Below, piece by piece: positions 9,087 to 20,785 of a DNA stretch of 64,000 bases. Numbering within the stretch: position 1 is the stretch's first letter; the number at the start of each line of letters is the position of its first letter. A program made the translations under genes and the position numbers. The stretch comes from Sorghum bicolor (lineage: Eukaryota > Streptophyta > Magnoliopsida > Poales > Poaceae): assembly GCF_000003195.3 (NCBI RefSeq), contig NC_012875.2:15038387-15102386 (forward strand). Reading direction: 5' to 3'. The notes under the pieces are model-generated. The model was not told where the DNA came from and made no database searches. It saw only the letters and a list, made by a program, of their open reading frames with translations.

Positions 9087-12000
9087 TTAAACCCAATTAA
9101 TCAAATGTATTGTTTCAATTTCCTTTTCAAAATTGGGTTCCAGGAAAACTTTTAAGCGTTGACCATTTACCTTAGTAATATTACCTTCGTCATCTGCTAT
9201 GGTGATCGCGTCACGCTCGGAGGTCTCGATGACGGTGTATGGTCCTTTCCACTTACTCCGAAGTTTTCCTGCACCAAAAAGTCGTACCTTGGAGTTGAAG
9301 AGTAGAACGTGGTCGCCTTTTCTAAACTCCTTGGGTTTGATTCGGTGATCGTGCCATTTCTTTGTTCTTTCCTTGTATATCTTGGCACTGTGGTAAGCTT
9401 TTTCTCGCCATTCTTCAAGCTCACCTATCTGTTTCTGTCGGTTCCTGCCAGCTAGCTTGAAGTCCATATTCCAGTTCTTGATCGCCCAGTAAGCTCGGTG
9501 CTCGAGCTCAACCGGGAGATGGCATGCTTTGCCATATACCATCTGGAATGGTGACATGCCTATGGGGGTTTTATAGGCCGTCCGATATGCCCAGAGGGCA
9601 TCTGGTAACTTGCTCTTCCAACCCTTCCCCATTTCGTTGACCGTTTTCTGCAGGATGTTCTTGATTTGCTTGTTTGAGGTTTTCGCTTGACCGCTTGTTT
9701 GAGGGTGGTACGGGGTAGCTATGTTGTGCTTTGCTCCAAGCTCACGCAGGAAGTTTCTGAATGTTCTGTCAATGAAATGTGATCCTCCATCACTCACAAC
9801 CATCCTGGGTGTTCCGAACCGAGGAAAGATCACTTCATGAAACATCTTCCGTGCGTGCTTTGCGTCAGCAGCTCGGCATGGTAGAGCTTCTACCCACTTG
9901 GACACATAGTCCATAGCAACCAGGATATACTCGCAATCTTGGGACTTCTGGAATGGACCCATGAAGTCAATGCCCCATACATCAAATACTTCGACCGGTA
10001 GGTTGTAATGGAGGGGCATTTCATTGCGAGCAGTGATGTTGCCTTGAAACTGACACTTCCGGCATCTTCGGATGAAGTCCTTCGTGTCCTCATGCATTGT
10101 CGGTCAGAAGAATCCGCACTGCTAGATTTTGGCTTGAGTGCGGAAGGCTCCATACTGGCCTCCGTATGGTGCAGAGTGGCATTGTTCGATGATTTTCTCT
10201 CCTTCGGTTGCTGGTACACACCTCCTCAAAAGCCCGTCGGAACAGACCCGATACAAGTATGGGTCGTCCCAAAGGTGTCAGCGGCTCTCAACTTGTAGCT
10301 TCTTCCTGCTTTCGCCTAGTGGTACGTAACCCGTGACCATGTAGTTGACGATGGTGGCATACCATGGGTTCAGGTCAGTCACTCTTAACAGCATGTCGTC
10401 GCGCATGAAGTCATTAATGGGTAGTTCCTGCATGTTAGTGACTTGCATACGCGAAAGATGGTCTGCCATAGTATTTTCTATACCCTTTTTATCTTTTATT
10501 TCTAAATCAAATTCTTGTAACAGCAAGATCCATGTTATGAGGTGAGGTTTTGCATCTCTCTTAGTGAGCAGGTATTTTAGAGCAGCATGATCAATATAAA
10601 CAATTATTTTTGCTCCCACTAAGTAAGATCTGAATTTATCAATAGCGAAAACTACGGCAAGGAGCTCTTTTTCTGTGGTAGCATAATTTAACTGAGCTCC
10701 TGTCATAGTTTTGCTAGCATAAGCAATTGCATGATGCTGTTTATCTTTTGTTTGACCTAAGACTGCCCCGACAGCAAAGTCACTAGCATCACACATTATC
10801 TCAAACGGTAGCGACCAATCCGGGGGTTGGATGATTGGTGCTGAGATGAGTGCCTTCTTTAAAGTATGAAAGGCAGTGAGACAGTCATCGGTGAACTCAA
10901 AGGGTGTTTCTTTGGCTAAAAGCTTTGTAAGAGGCCTTGCAATTTGTGAAAAGTTTTTTTTATAAACCTTCTATAGAAACCAGCGTGGCCTAAGAAACTT
11001 CAGATCCCTTTTACGTTCACTAGAGGAGGTAGACCCTCTATTACTTCAATTTTGGCCTTCTCTACCTCGATTCCCCTCTCGGAAACTAGTTGTCCGAGAA
11101 CGATGCCTTCTCTGACCATGAAATGGCAATTTTCCCAATTAAGTACCAGGTCTTTATCATGGCATCTTTGCAACACTTTGTCTAAGTTTTCTAGACAATG
11201 ATCAAAAGTTTTTCCATAGACTGAAAAATCGTCCATGAAAACTTCCATAATTTCCTCGATCATGTTAGAAAAGATAGACATCATGCACCTTTGAAAGGAG
11301 GCGGGTGCATTGCATAGTCCAAAGGTCATGCGTCTATAAGCAAACGTTCCATATGGGTATGTGAACGTGGTTTTGCTTTGATCATTGGGGTGGATAGGGA
11401 TCTGATGATAACCCGAATACCCGTCAAGAAAACAAAAGAAAGAATGTTTCGCCAGCCGCTCTAACATTTCGTCAATGAAGGGCAGTGGGAAATGATCTTT
11501 CTTTGTTGCCTTGTTAAGTTTTCGATAATCGATACACATTCTCCACCCTATCTGTGGTCGTTGGGGGATTAACTCATCTTTATCATTTTTAACGACCGTC
11601 ATGCCTCCCTTCTTTGGAACCACTTGGACGGGACTGACCCAGTCACTGTGTGCTACGGGATAAATAATCTCGGCATGAAAAAGTTTGAGAACTTCCTTTT
11701 TCACGACTTCACGCATCGCGTTGTTCAGCCTACGTTGGGGTTCACGAGAAGGTGTACGCTCAGGGTCCGTAGGTATGCGATGTGTGCAGAGTGTTGGGCT
11801 TATTCCCTTGAGGTCTTGCAAGGAATACCCAAAGGCTGTGCTATGTTTTTCTAAGACGGCAATGAGTTTGTTCGACTCCTCATCAGATAGCTTATCACTA
11901 ATAATTATGGGAGTTTCTTTGTTGTCGTTTAGAAAGGCATAACGTAGCCCAGCGGGCAAGGGTTTAAGCTCAACTGGAGGTTTTGGTGGCGTTTCATCCT

Positions 12001-12205
12001 CGGGGAGTTCTATGGTTTCTCCTAGCTCGTCCTCTTCTCGAATGAAGCTTTCGGCGTCTTTATCTAAGGACGTTTCGGGTGTTTCAAAAGGTGAAATGGC
12101 CATCACCTCCTTGGGCAAAGGTAGGTCGGGTCGAGAGTCGGTCACTGAGTTTTTAGCTTGAGTGATTGGAATGGAAAAAGTGTCTCTTCCCAATTTTACG
12201 TTCAT
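9087..12205 (-). pseudogene. Athila-like pol: RT, RNase H, integrase, disabled
   Basis: The ATG at 12205 overlaps the gag stop as ATGA. RT covers roughly residues 170-390, with GWRMCIDYRKLN, FLDGYSGYHQIPI, FGLCNAPASFQRCM and the active-site box FMDDFSVYG. RNase H (10796-10278) starts [14 protein letters not shown] and keeps [11 protein letters not shown] and ADHLSRM. Integrase (10097-9087) has the CRKC half of its zinc finger, catalytic Asp in WGIDFMGPF and SDGGSHF, and a C-terminal [13 protein letters not shown] motif. Lesions: stop at 11002-11000 (CGA to TGA), extra A in an A-run near 10955-10962, stop at 10280-10278 (CGA to TGA), stops at 10124-10122 and 10106-10104 (both from TGG), and Lys at 9683-9681 in place of the integrase catalytic Glu. 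Most are G-to-A changes on one strand or the other. Confidence 0.9.
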
Positions 12206-13485
12206 TGCCCTGTAGCTGGCAGTTCATGGGTTAAAAGCTCTATAGGGTGGCCTATAAGGACGTCAAAACTTTTAATGTCAAAGACATAAAAGTCAAGACT
12301 CGTTCTGATGTTATCAAGTCGTACATGGGTTTGGTGGAGAATCCCACAACTTTTCAATTCCTTACGCGGGGCTACCCTTAGAGTTTTCTTTGTCGGGGCC
12401 AGTGGTTTAGACCCTAGATCGGTGAGCATAAAAGATTTCGACATTAAATTGGCCTCGACAAGTGGATTATACAATGCTTCTTGCCAGCTATGCCGAATTT
12501 TGCACTGAATGGACGAAGATGGAGTATTAATCTGAAGTGGATCAGAAGATAACTCTGTTTCTTTGGTCCATTCCTGACTCATGATAGCTGAGAGTTCATG
12601 AATTGAATGTTTTATAAAATCCTCATCTAGCTGATCATTAGCAGTGGCAACTTGCGGCTTTCTTTGACATGAGTACTTCGAGGTGTTTCCGAAATCTTTA
12701 AAAAGATCATCCTCGAAGAATGGAAGATATGAAGGTTGAAAATCTTCCTTCGGGGGTCCCGATATGGTAGGAGATGTCTCTATAGGTGTATTGTCAGTGG
12801 AGGCTATTGAGACTTCCTCTATTTTAGGTTCGGGCTCTACGCGGAGGGGTTCTAGCGGAGGAGTGTTCTCTAGAATAAGGTCTAGTAAGGCTTCTCCTTC
12901 TGCTGTGGTCTTGTGGTTAAACGACCCTCCGGCAGCTATGTCTAATTGTAGGGCAGACTCCTTGTGTAGCCCTAGCCAGAAATGTTGTAACAACACGTGG
13001 CTAGGGATTGACAAGTCTGGGCCAGAACAGGTAAGAATTAAAAATCTATCCCAGGCTGCACCTATGGTTTCCTTCTCTTGTTGTTGGAAGCTGAGAATCT
13101 CTTGTCGTAGGGCAGCGACACGAGATATAGGGAAGAACGTGAGACAGAATATGTTCCTCAATTCTTCCCAATCTCCTTTCACCTTTCCTACGTTATGGGC
13201 GTACCATTGTTTTGCCTTCTCTTCAAGAGAAAAGGGAAACAATTTCCACCTAAGGGTTTCTTGTGACATACCCGATATTGTCAGGCATGCACAGAGTTGC
13301 TCAAACTCCCTTAAATGTTGATATGGATTTTCATAATCTAGGCCTGAGAAGGTTTGTTCCCGAACCATGGCTATAAAGCCAGGACAAAGCTCATAACTTG
13401 AAGCTGTGATTGGCTTTGACGATTGTGGTGGTTCTACGAGCTCGCCCTTAGGAGCAGAGAGTTGGTAAAGTGTGTTTGGCTCCAT
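12202..13485 (-). CDS. Athila-like gag with protease-like C-terminal region
   Basis: The intact frame codes for 427 residues. The capsid-type retrotransposon gag core spans about residues 35-205 (FSGLDYENPYQHLREFEQLC, LFPFSLEEKAKQWY, FFPISRVAALRQEILSFQQ). A Pro/Glu/Ser-rich linker follows. The last 90 residues (LTDLGSKPLAPTKK, RLDNIRTSLDFYVFDI, FDVLIGHPIELL) resemble the protease region of related elements. I see no CCHC zinc knuckle and no clear D-[ST]-G active site. Gag would form the cytoplasmic particle that packages the RNA. The stop overlaps the pol start by ATGA, so pol would need reinitiation or another bypass rather than a simple fusion. Confidence 0.85.
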   Translation of the reverse strand: MEPNTLYQLSAPKGELVEPPQSSKPITASSYELCPGFIAMVREQTFSGLDYENPYQHLREFEQLCACLTISGMSQETLRWKLFPFSLEEKAKQWYAHNVGKVKGDWEELRNIFCLTFFPISRVAALRQEILSFQQQEKETIGAAWDRFLILTCSGPDLSIPSHVLLQHFWLGLHKESALQLDIAAGGSFNHKTTAEGEALLDLILENTPPLEPLRVEPEPKIEEVSIASTDNTPIETSPTISGPPKEDFQPSYLPFFEDDLFKDFGNTSKYSCQRKPQVATANDQLDEDFIKHSIHELSAIMSQEWTKETELSSDPLQINTPSSSIQCKIRHSWQEALYNPLVEANLMSKSFMLTDLGSKPLAPTKKTLRVAPRKELKSCGILHQTHVRLDNIRTSLDFYVFDIKSFDVLIGHPIELLTHELPATGQ

Positions 13486-13578
13486 AGTATTTTTTTATAA
13501 TTTTTTATATATATTTTTTAGATAAAAATGGGAGATGATACACGGGCAACTAGGTTCGACTCAAAAACGACAACCGTT

Positions 13579-13595
13579 CCCCGGCAACGGCGCCA
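13579..13595 (-). promoter_or_regulatory. primer-binding site, tRNA-Asp
   Basis: The plus strand reads CCCCGGCAACGGCGCCA, which is the 3' end of plant tRNA-Asp including CCA. On the element's strand it is therefore an exact primer-binding site, 8 bp from the 5' LTR. It is not a tRNA gene. Confidence 0.95.
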
Positions 13596-13603
13596 GAAAT
13601 GCT

Positions 13604-14876
13604 TGTTGGTATTTCTTAGCGATGCAGCCAATTATCCGCAAGCGCACGGAACTACGTTGTAGCACTTGACCCGGTGGTATTCAGGGTATCAAGATTTCAC
13701 AGGGAACGGAGGTGTTTTGAGACTTAAACTAAGTGTACCCTAGAGTAAAGTGAGAGGGATGACTTAGGTTGTGAGGTTCTCCTAATGGTAGAAGTTTTGT
13801 GCAAGGCAACGTGCTTTTCTAATCTTACTTCGGGCACCGGAGCGTACCTGGTCTGCCAGGTAATACCGGCGTGTAGCTCTACGCCGTATCCGGATGTGGG
13901 GGAAACTAAGGACAAACAGGGCTGTCACCACCTGCTGTCGAACCCTCAACCGTGGGATACGAGGCAAACGAGGGTAACCTCTAACCTAGACACCACGTCT
14001 ACGTTATGAGCTACTACTCTAGCGTTGCGCAGGTCCTCCCGCCAGCCAGCAAGAGGCCCTCTACTAGAGTATCTATCGAGAGATAGACAACGAACCCGCA
14101 AGATTATAAGAACACGATAACGATTACTCAATAACTTCTTAGAACAAAAGAAGAATACAACCTTTCCTACCCCAATATGGTATTCCAGGTTGTAGAGGTA
14201 CAGCTCGGGAAGCGGGCAGCACTTCGGCCCTTTCGCCCAGTGCAACTAGGGGAACGGACCGGGTGCTTGCTACTTCTCTTACTCTACACTCTAACTCACT
14301 CTCCTATTCTATTCCTAACTAGAGGCTAAGGATATGAGTGGAAGCTCCGCCTCTCTACTACTACTCTTGTATCTCTCTTTATTCTTGTGGACTTGAAGCT
14401 TGAATGGATTGAATGATGATGAATGAGAGGCCCTCTCCCCCTCCTTATATAGGTGTGGAAGGTCGGTTTGGGAGGGGGTAAACTGCAAAATGCAGACGGG
14501 AACCACGCTAGGGCTTTGCATGCACCGCCTCTACAAGAGGCGGTGGGGAGCTGGGCCAGGCCGGGGTCGGCCGACCCTAGGGGGCGGCCGCCCCCTGGCT
14601 GGCTCCGTTGGCCCAGGCCCAAAGCCCAGACGATGCTCCTCGACCTTCTGAGTTTGAATCCAATTGCATTTCGATGCACTTCTGTATTTGAATTAAATGT
14701 GCCTTCAATTCTTTGATTTTGGCGGCTCAAACCCTAGTGTCCTGCATACACATGTGTTCACCAAAACTGTGGAATTTGGTTAGCATAAAAAGCCCTATTT
14801 CTAGTGTTTGGTGATATTTTATAGAGTTTGTATGCATGTTGGCAGTATGAAAAGTGTATTTTAAGAAACACCAACA
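13604..14876 (-). repeat. 5' LTR of the complete Athila-like element
   Basis: The ends are TGTTGG...CCAACA and the length is 1273 bp. The TATA box (minus) is at 14444-14451 and the GC palindrome block at 14563-14598. It is followed on the right by the GAGTC duplication. Confidence 0.95.
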
Positions 14877-15316
14877 GAGTCTCTCTCTGGTCTGGGCTTG
14901 AATGTGAAGTGTTCTTCTTGTCTATTTATGTTGAACTTCATTTCTCCCTTCCCGACATCAATGTGGGCATTAGCAGTGCTCAGAAATGGCCTTCCAAGGA
15001 TGATGGACACTTTTGAGTTGGGACTCATGTCCAGTACCACGAAGTCTACTGGCACAAGGAGGTCTCTTATCTTGACTGGAATGTTTTCAGCGATGCCCAT
15101 CGGGTGTCGAACTGATTGATGTACTAGTTGCAGGCACATTGATGTTGGTTCTAGGGTCGTACGCTCAAGCTTCTTGTAGACTAATGCTGGCATCACACTG
15201 ACACTTGCTCCGAGATCACAAAGTGCATTGTTGAAGTGTTGGTTTCTGATCGAGCAATCAATGGTGGGACATCCTGGATCCTTCTTCTTCCTTAGTGGTT
15301 TGTTGAGGATGGCCAC
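14877..15316 (-). pseudogene. Athila-like protease, split by insertion
   Basis: The open frame begins MAILNKPLRKKKDPGCP and has the active site as DLGASVSVMP (residues 34-43), a form usual for Athila, then VDFVVLDMS and the flap-like IILGRPFLSTA. Translation runs into the inner element's LTR at 14876. The genuine downstream residues lie at 4877-4803, so the native reading frame crosses the insertion. The five bases GAGTC were duplicated by the insertion. The gene is interrupted rather than otherwise degraded here. Confidence 0.85.
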
Positions 15317-15475
15317 ACTGCATTCTTCTATCTGCTTGATAACCTCAGTGGTGGGCAGTGGTCTCTTCTTGTTTAGAATATCTCTTATGTACTTTGCATA
15401 TGTGGGTACCTGTATGGCATCAAGTAGAGGTATGTTGACATATAATTTCTGAATGACATCTACAAACTTACCAAA

Positions 15476-16731
15476 CTATTCATCCGACTGCAGTCCTCTG
15501 TTTCTTTTGGGAAATGACAAATAGTTGGTGTCGTGAAAATCTTTCCTCATTTCTCCAGCTCTTGGTGGTTGTAGCAGATCTTCTGCTTCAACTGGGTTTT
15601 CTTCTTCTATCACTGCTGGTTGCACTGGTGTTGATGTTCTTTGTTTCTCTTTTGGGTATGAGGGATCCTTGGTAACTTTCCCTCCTCTAGTAGTTATATT
15701 CTTTACCTGCTCAATGTTAGTGGCCACAGGCAATACAGCAGCTAGCTTTATTAATTTAAGCTCTACCCTTTTATTAAGAGTGTTTTGCTCATCAAAGGTA
15801 GTTAATAGAAAATCCATTTTATTGTGTATATCTTTCAGAGATGATTCATTTGTATCTAGCCTCTGTTCAACTTCATCGTTAGTTTTGGTTTGTTGAGTAA
15901 TTATCTCTTTTAATGAAGGTTGCTTGAAAGTGTTACCTGAATTCATACCTTTGCTATTGGGTTGACTCGAAGTGGGTTGATATTTGTATACTTGGCCCTC
16001 TGGTCAATCCAATGTAGCAAATTTTCCATCTTGGTTGATAGTGCATTTACTTCTTCTGGTATTTCTTCAGTTTGATGACAATGCTGAGCTTTATCTTGGA
16101 ACCAGCTTTGATTTTCTAATATCTTATCCAAAAGTATCTCTGCTTTTCCAATTGTAAGCTCCAAAAATGATCCTTTAGCAGATGCATCTAGGCACTCACG
16201 ATCCTTTTGGGTTAATCCATGGTAGAAGGTCTGCGTAAGTAACAATTTGGCCATTAAATGGTGAGGACAATCTGATATGTATCCTTGAAAACGCTCCCAT
16301 GCTTCTAAAATGGTTTCTGTCTTCTACTGTTGGAAACTGACAATATTTCCTCTTAAGGCAGCTGTTTTGCCTATAGGGAAAAACTTTGATAGAAAGGCAT
16401 CTGACTAGTTCGTCTAGTTGTTAATGTTATCTTGATGGGTGTAGAACCACTTCCTCGCTTTCCCTTCTAGTGAGAATGGAAAAAGGCGAAGCAGTATGAT
16501 GTTTTTGTCGACTCCGTTGATGCGAATTGTGCTTCCAATCTCTAAGAAATTTTGCAAGTGTGCACTAGTATCTTCATGTGCCTTTCCACTAAATTGTGTG
16601 GCTTGTACAAAAAAATAGAGGCTTGACTTGAGCTTGAACTCGGGTGCTCCTTCTTCTACTTCAAATCTTGGACCAGTTGGAATGTTCTCAAGACTTGGAG
16701 CGGAGAACTCTCGCAAGGTCTTTTGTGCCAT
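15476..16731 (-). pseudogene. Athila-like gag, broken into three frames
   Basis: From the 5' side, 16731-16414 carries the gag N-terminus (FKLKSSLYFFVQATQFSGKA, LFPFSLEGKARKWF). The next piece, 16254-15943, carries the end of the capsid-like core (FYHGLTQKDRECLDASAKGS). The last, 15946-15476, carries a coiled-coil-like stretch, a TRGGK patch and the conserved NYLSFPKRNRGL motif. A segment between 16414 and 16254 has stops and a frameshift. The N-terminal part may extend upstream to 16904 in another frame. It would have formed the particle of the outer element and cannot do so now. Confidence 0.8.
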
Positions 16732-16996
16732 AGCTTCAACAATTGGTGGGTAGCTTCTTCTTTCTTTCTTGATTGCTTTGGTTCTGATGATGAAGAGTTG
16801 AATGTACCAAAGTCAATCCTGATATACCCTGTATAAAAATATAAACATAGAAAAACAACAGGGTGAACCCGCCAAAGCAGAGGTGCCTTGTTATGATTTC
16901 TCATTTAGTAGTTGTTTATGCAATTATTTCTCCATAGTCTAGTCTAATATTTTTATGTGAATAACCTTGACTGACTTCCTGACTTTCCTTACTGTT

Positions 16997-17013
16997 CCCC
17001 TGCAACGGCGCCA
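16997..17013 (-). promoter_or_regulatory. primer-binding site of the outer element, tRNA-Asp
   Basis: The plus strand reads CCCCTGCAACGGCGCCA, one mismatch from the plant tRNA-Asp 3' end. It lies 8 bp from the LTR. Confidence 0.9.
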
Positions 17014-17021
17014 GAAATGCT

Positions 17022-18503
17022 TGTTGACACTTGCTAACACCACTTGAACACTAGGTTGTCATCCCTAGCATGGCACTAGAGTGTACTAAGGTATTTATGA
17101 ATATGAAAGCTCTCTAGAAAATAATCTATTCTATCCGCAAGCGCACAGATAAAATACCTCATTGTAGCATTTCACCAGGAAAAGTATTCCGGGTATCGTT
17201 ATTTATATTTTGCTTAAGAGAACGGCAAAAGTGAAAACCGGGGTAAAATCTATCAAGGCATACACTAGAGATAAACTTGCAAGAACATGATTACTAATGA
17301 GAAACTCGTCACACTGTCACTTGCTTTAGCAGGGGGTAAGCCATAATAATAAAGATAATGAAATATAAGCTCATGGGTAAATAACATAGCGATTAGAAAT
17401 AGACTACTCCACATATATGTAAGGTGACGTCGGATTAGCTAGAGAATGGATTCTGAGTATCTACTATCTACTAAGTCACAATCTACTCTAGTTATCTACA
17501 AGATCATATATAGCATAAAAGACTCTTTATTCATGTATAAGGAACATTGCTAAAGTAAATCAGAACATAGCAAGACTTACTCCGCAATACAAATTCTGCC
17601 TGTCCTATCAACGGAGGGTGGACTATATAAGAATCAACGAAGCTGTCACCATCACGAACTACCACACAACCCGGCCAATAGGATACATTTGCAGGTAAAT
17701 AATATCTAAGCACCACGCCCACATATGATCTACCACTTAACTCCCTCGAGTCAAGAGCTAAGCGCTTTGCAAACTTATACATAAACACATTATCAATCAT
17801 AACTATATCAAATATAGAACTAGAGCAAACTAAGAACATAATAAATAGAGACATAATACAATTAGAATAAAGTAGTAGATAAAGATATAAAATAATACCA
17901 ATCTTTATTAATGAAGATCCGAAATCCAGATCGCTAGGCTCTACTTCTCTAATTCTATCTAATCAATCCTATAGAACTTGAAGGAACTGGGAGTAGCTAG
18001 TTCTAATTCTCTGCGGGAGAGAAGTTCTAAAACCCTAACTTTGATGGCTTCCTCTGATAATGATTTCTCCTCCCCCTGGGGTAGAGAGGCCTTGCTTATA
18101 TAGCCCCCTCAGATGAATTTGGGCTGTCGGATCAAACCGACATTAATCGCACGGTTATTCTTGAAGATTAAAGGCGGTGGAGCACGATCCAGGAGACGGA
18201 GCCAGACTGGCTGCTGTAGGTGGGCGGGCGCCCTGCCCCCGGGCCCGTTCGGCCTCCCGTTCGTTCTCGTGGCTTCTGGACTCTTCTAGATTAAGGAAAA
18301 TTGTGCGGCACGTAATTATCTCGTTGTAAACCTGACATGTGGGCCTTCTCTCTATATTTTCTGATAACCACCTGTAGAAATAAACAAACACCAAAGCTCG
18401 TGGAATTCTGTCAGATAAAACCATAATTCTAGATGTTTGATGCATATTGATCCTTTTCCATGTTTAGTTGATGGTTAAATTTAATACTTAAGGACCGTCA
18501 ACA
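17022..18503 (-). repeat. 5' LTR of the outer Athila-like element
   Basis: The LTR is 1482 bp with TGTTGAC...GTCAACA ends. The TATA box (minus, TATATAAG) is at 18095-18102, and GGGCGGGCGCCC with flanking GC DNA lies at 18221-18250, upstream of it. The same LTR family recurs at 34861, 37432 and 41717, and in diverged form at 32056 and 39734. Confidence 0.9.
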
Positions 18504-20780
18504 ATAGTCAATCGTGATCCAACAACAACCCTATATTGCGCAGGTGACAAAGTATCACCCGACTTCTACCGATTAAAGCATAGCTAAGCTGCTACTCCAT
18601 CCTAACTCTACAACCAGGTAGTGATAAGGTATCTGGACAAGGAAGGGTATAATGCAGCAAGGGTTCCATCACAACTCCTATACATTATGCATCAATAGAT
18701 ATAACATATTCAAGTATGCTTTGAAATTAAAGTGGGAGACTTAAGATGCTCCGGGGCTTGCCTTTCACGAATGAAGCAGGCTCGTGACTAGGGCACTCGA
18801 CCTTCTCTTCGGGCTCCTCTTGTCTGACTGGATGGGCCTCCGCCTCCTGAGTGATCTCTGGGCCTTCGTTGATCACCCTCTCGAGCTCGAACGAGGCTGC
18901 CGCTTCCGATGCACCTATTGCATGCACGATAAGTGAGGAATGTGTGCACCCTAGATGATGACGAATGCTTGGTAACATGACTAGAAACTTTACTGGACGC
19001 TCATTTACGGAGTATCTCCCATAACAAACACACAAAAGAGTACCAACTTAACTAACAAGATTCACCAACTTAGACCAATAAACAGCAACAACTAATTTGA
19101 CAAAACAGCTCAAAGAACAATTTGTAACTAGAGATATATAGATCCAACAGACATGAATGAGGATATTCTGGAAAGCTTATGAAATTGTTTACATTTCATC
19201 TTTAGACATTACTGCAAGATTCACAAGTTAAACAGGTCAACTAAACAAAGTTCTAGGTTCTGTTCCATAAAAACAGAGAAACATAGCTTAGACAGTGTCA
19301 AACAACAGATTTCAGATTATTTACATGTTACTACTACTATGAACAAGCTTGACACCAAAGGAGAACACCAGCCTAAGCATATAACATTTTATGTGATTTA
19401 AACATGAATTTAGGCTATAGTATTAACATAAATTACATATCAGAGATACAACAATCCAAAAATCATGAATTATTTATCAGAGCACTCTAATACTATCCAG
19501 AGCATATCATAAAAATTTCACAGCATTTGGAGTAGTAAATCAAGATATATACATTTACATAGAATTAACAAGATTAATTTACAACAATTATTTTTCACAT
19601 AAACATGGGATATATTATATTTTTATTAAAAACAAGCCTATCAGAGGAACACAACAAAATTTTAATCACCTCAAGGGGACTTTGCAAACTGCAGATATGA
19701 AATTTCCAAAAACAGCACAAACCCTAAATTCAAACTAGAGGAGAGAGAGACTGACAGGGGGACCACGCAGGTCAACGGACCCCACCCGTCAGTGACCCGA
19801 GAACAGAGGCGAGGCTTGACCGCCGAAAATCTCGTCGACGATGAGGTCTCGGTGACGGCCAAGGGCACCATCGTGCTCCTCACTCTCTTCTGTGACGATT
19901 GGTACCAGAAACCCTAACTCTACCGCCCCCTAAGGACCTTGCCCTCGCGAATGGCGGCACGGCGGTGGTGTGCGGCCGACCGCCGGCGTCTCTGGTCAGA
20001 GACCGGGCGAAAGAGAACCCCGACGAGCATCAGCATGACAAGGCGAAGCTTTTGGAACAAGAACGAGAAGAAATACTGGACTATAGAGCCCTGGCCACGA
20101 CACCGGTGACCATGGTGGAACTCCGGCGAGGTGAGCTCGCAACGGAGAAGACAATGTGGGCTTACCGAAGCTCGGCAGCTGCAGCCAACGTGACAACGGT
20201 GACGCGGGGAAGCTGGCGGAGCGCTGGGTGGAGTCGCTCGGCCGGAGATGCCGAGACACGAGCGCACGAGCTCGCCGAAGCAGCGGCGGAGGCGCGGAGA
20301 AGACGATGAGCGAGAGAGAGAGAGAGCTAGGGGGAGAATGGCGTTGTCCACATGACTGGGGCATCGTGGCGACCTAGAGGACGCGATGGGTGCTGACAAG
20401 CGGGACCAACGGTGACGTTCGGACGCCACGGGGCAGAACACGCGGCGTCACCGGTGAGCTCCTCCCCACTAACGCTGCCTCCATTCAGTTTCTGAAATCG
20501 TCTGAAACTCGATCTTTGACTCTGATTATCTCCTAATCTGATCGATGGTTTTGTTGGATAACTCCTCCATGATGTAGAGCTACATGAGGACTCAAGCTTT
20601 GCTTACAAGATCATAACTTGGTTCGGCCTAGATTTCGAACTAGAAGCCCTCCAAACCACCCTCGAGCAAACTGGTTGGATTCCAGACTTAGAAAAATTTC
20701 TAAGTGTTGGAAACAGCCCCAATTCTACCTTGTGGGCCACTTTTGAGCTTGCTCTGCACATTTTCATGAAATGGCCATAA
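18504..20780 (-). repeat. fragment of a long Tekay-like LTR, minus strand
   Basis: The sequence matches, on the opposite strand, the part of the 4.2-kb LTR at 22163-26354 from about 25375 back to about 22565. It starts right at the ATAGT flank of the Athila LTR, at an internal LTR position. It ends at the CACTA fragment near 20780, short of the LTR's 5' terminus. It contains a (GA)n run near 20308-20325. Open frames at 19899-20441 and 18727-19035 lack coding support. Confidence 0.75.
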
Positions 20781-20785
20781 AACCT

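Larger units (their letters stand above)
4878..14876 (-). mobile_element. complete Athila-like Ty3-gypsy retrotransposon
   Basis: Both LTRs (4878-6153 and 13604-14876), a perfect GAGTC target-site duplication (4873-4877 and 14877-14881), a tRNA-Asp primer-binding site and a polypurine tract define a 9,999-bp element on the minus strand. Internal order from the 5' side is gag (13485-12202), pol with RT, RNase H and integrase (12205-9087), then a two-ORF accessory module (8515-7677). The RT motif set (FMDDFSVYG, GWRMCIDYRKLN) and the tRNA-Asp primer site fit the Athila lineage. I counted about 35 differences between the LTRs by eye, roughly 3%. At commonly used grass rates that suggests an insertion about a million years old (inference). 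It sits inside the protease gene of an older relative. Confidence 0.95.
14877..18503 (-). mobile_element. outer Athila-like element, 5' half
   Basis: Read on the minus strand it has the 5' LTR (18503-17022), a tRNA-Asp primer site, a broken gag (16731-15476) and the protease (15316-14877). The protease is cut by the inner element and resumes at 4877. The bases to its right (ATAGT at 18504-18508) match the bases left of the LTR piece at 34861, which suggests a target-site duplication now separated by rearrangement. Confidence 0.85.

Noticed and set aside
8949..9155. ORF of mostly isoleucine
   Set aside because: A product of the TTA microsatellite.
13579..13595. tRNA-Asp gene end
   Set aside because: Only 17 bases including CCA, next to an LTR; this is the primer-binding site.
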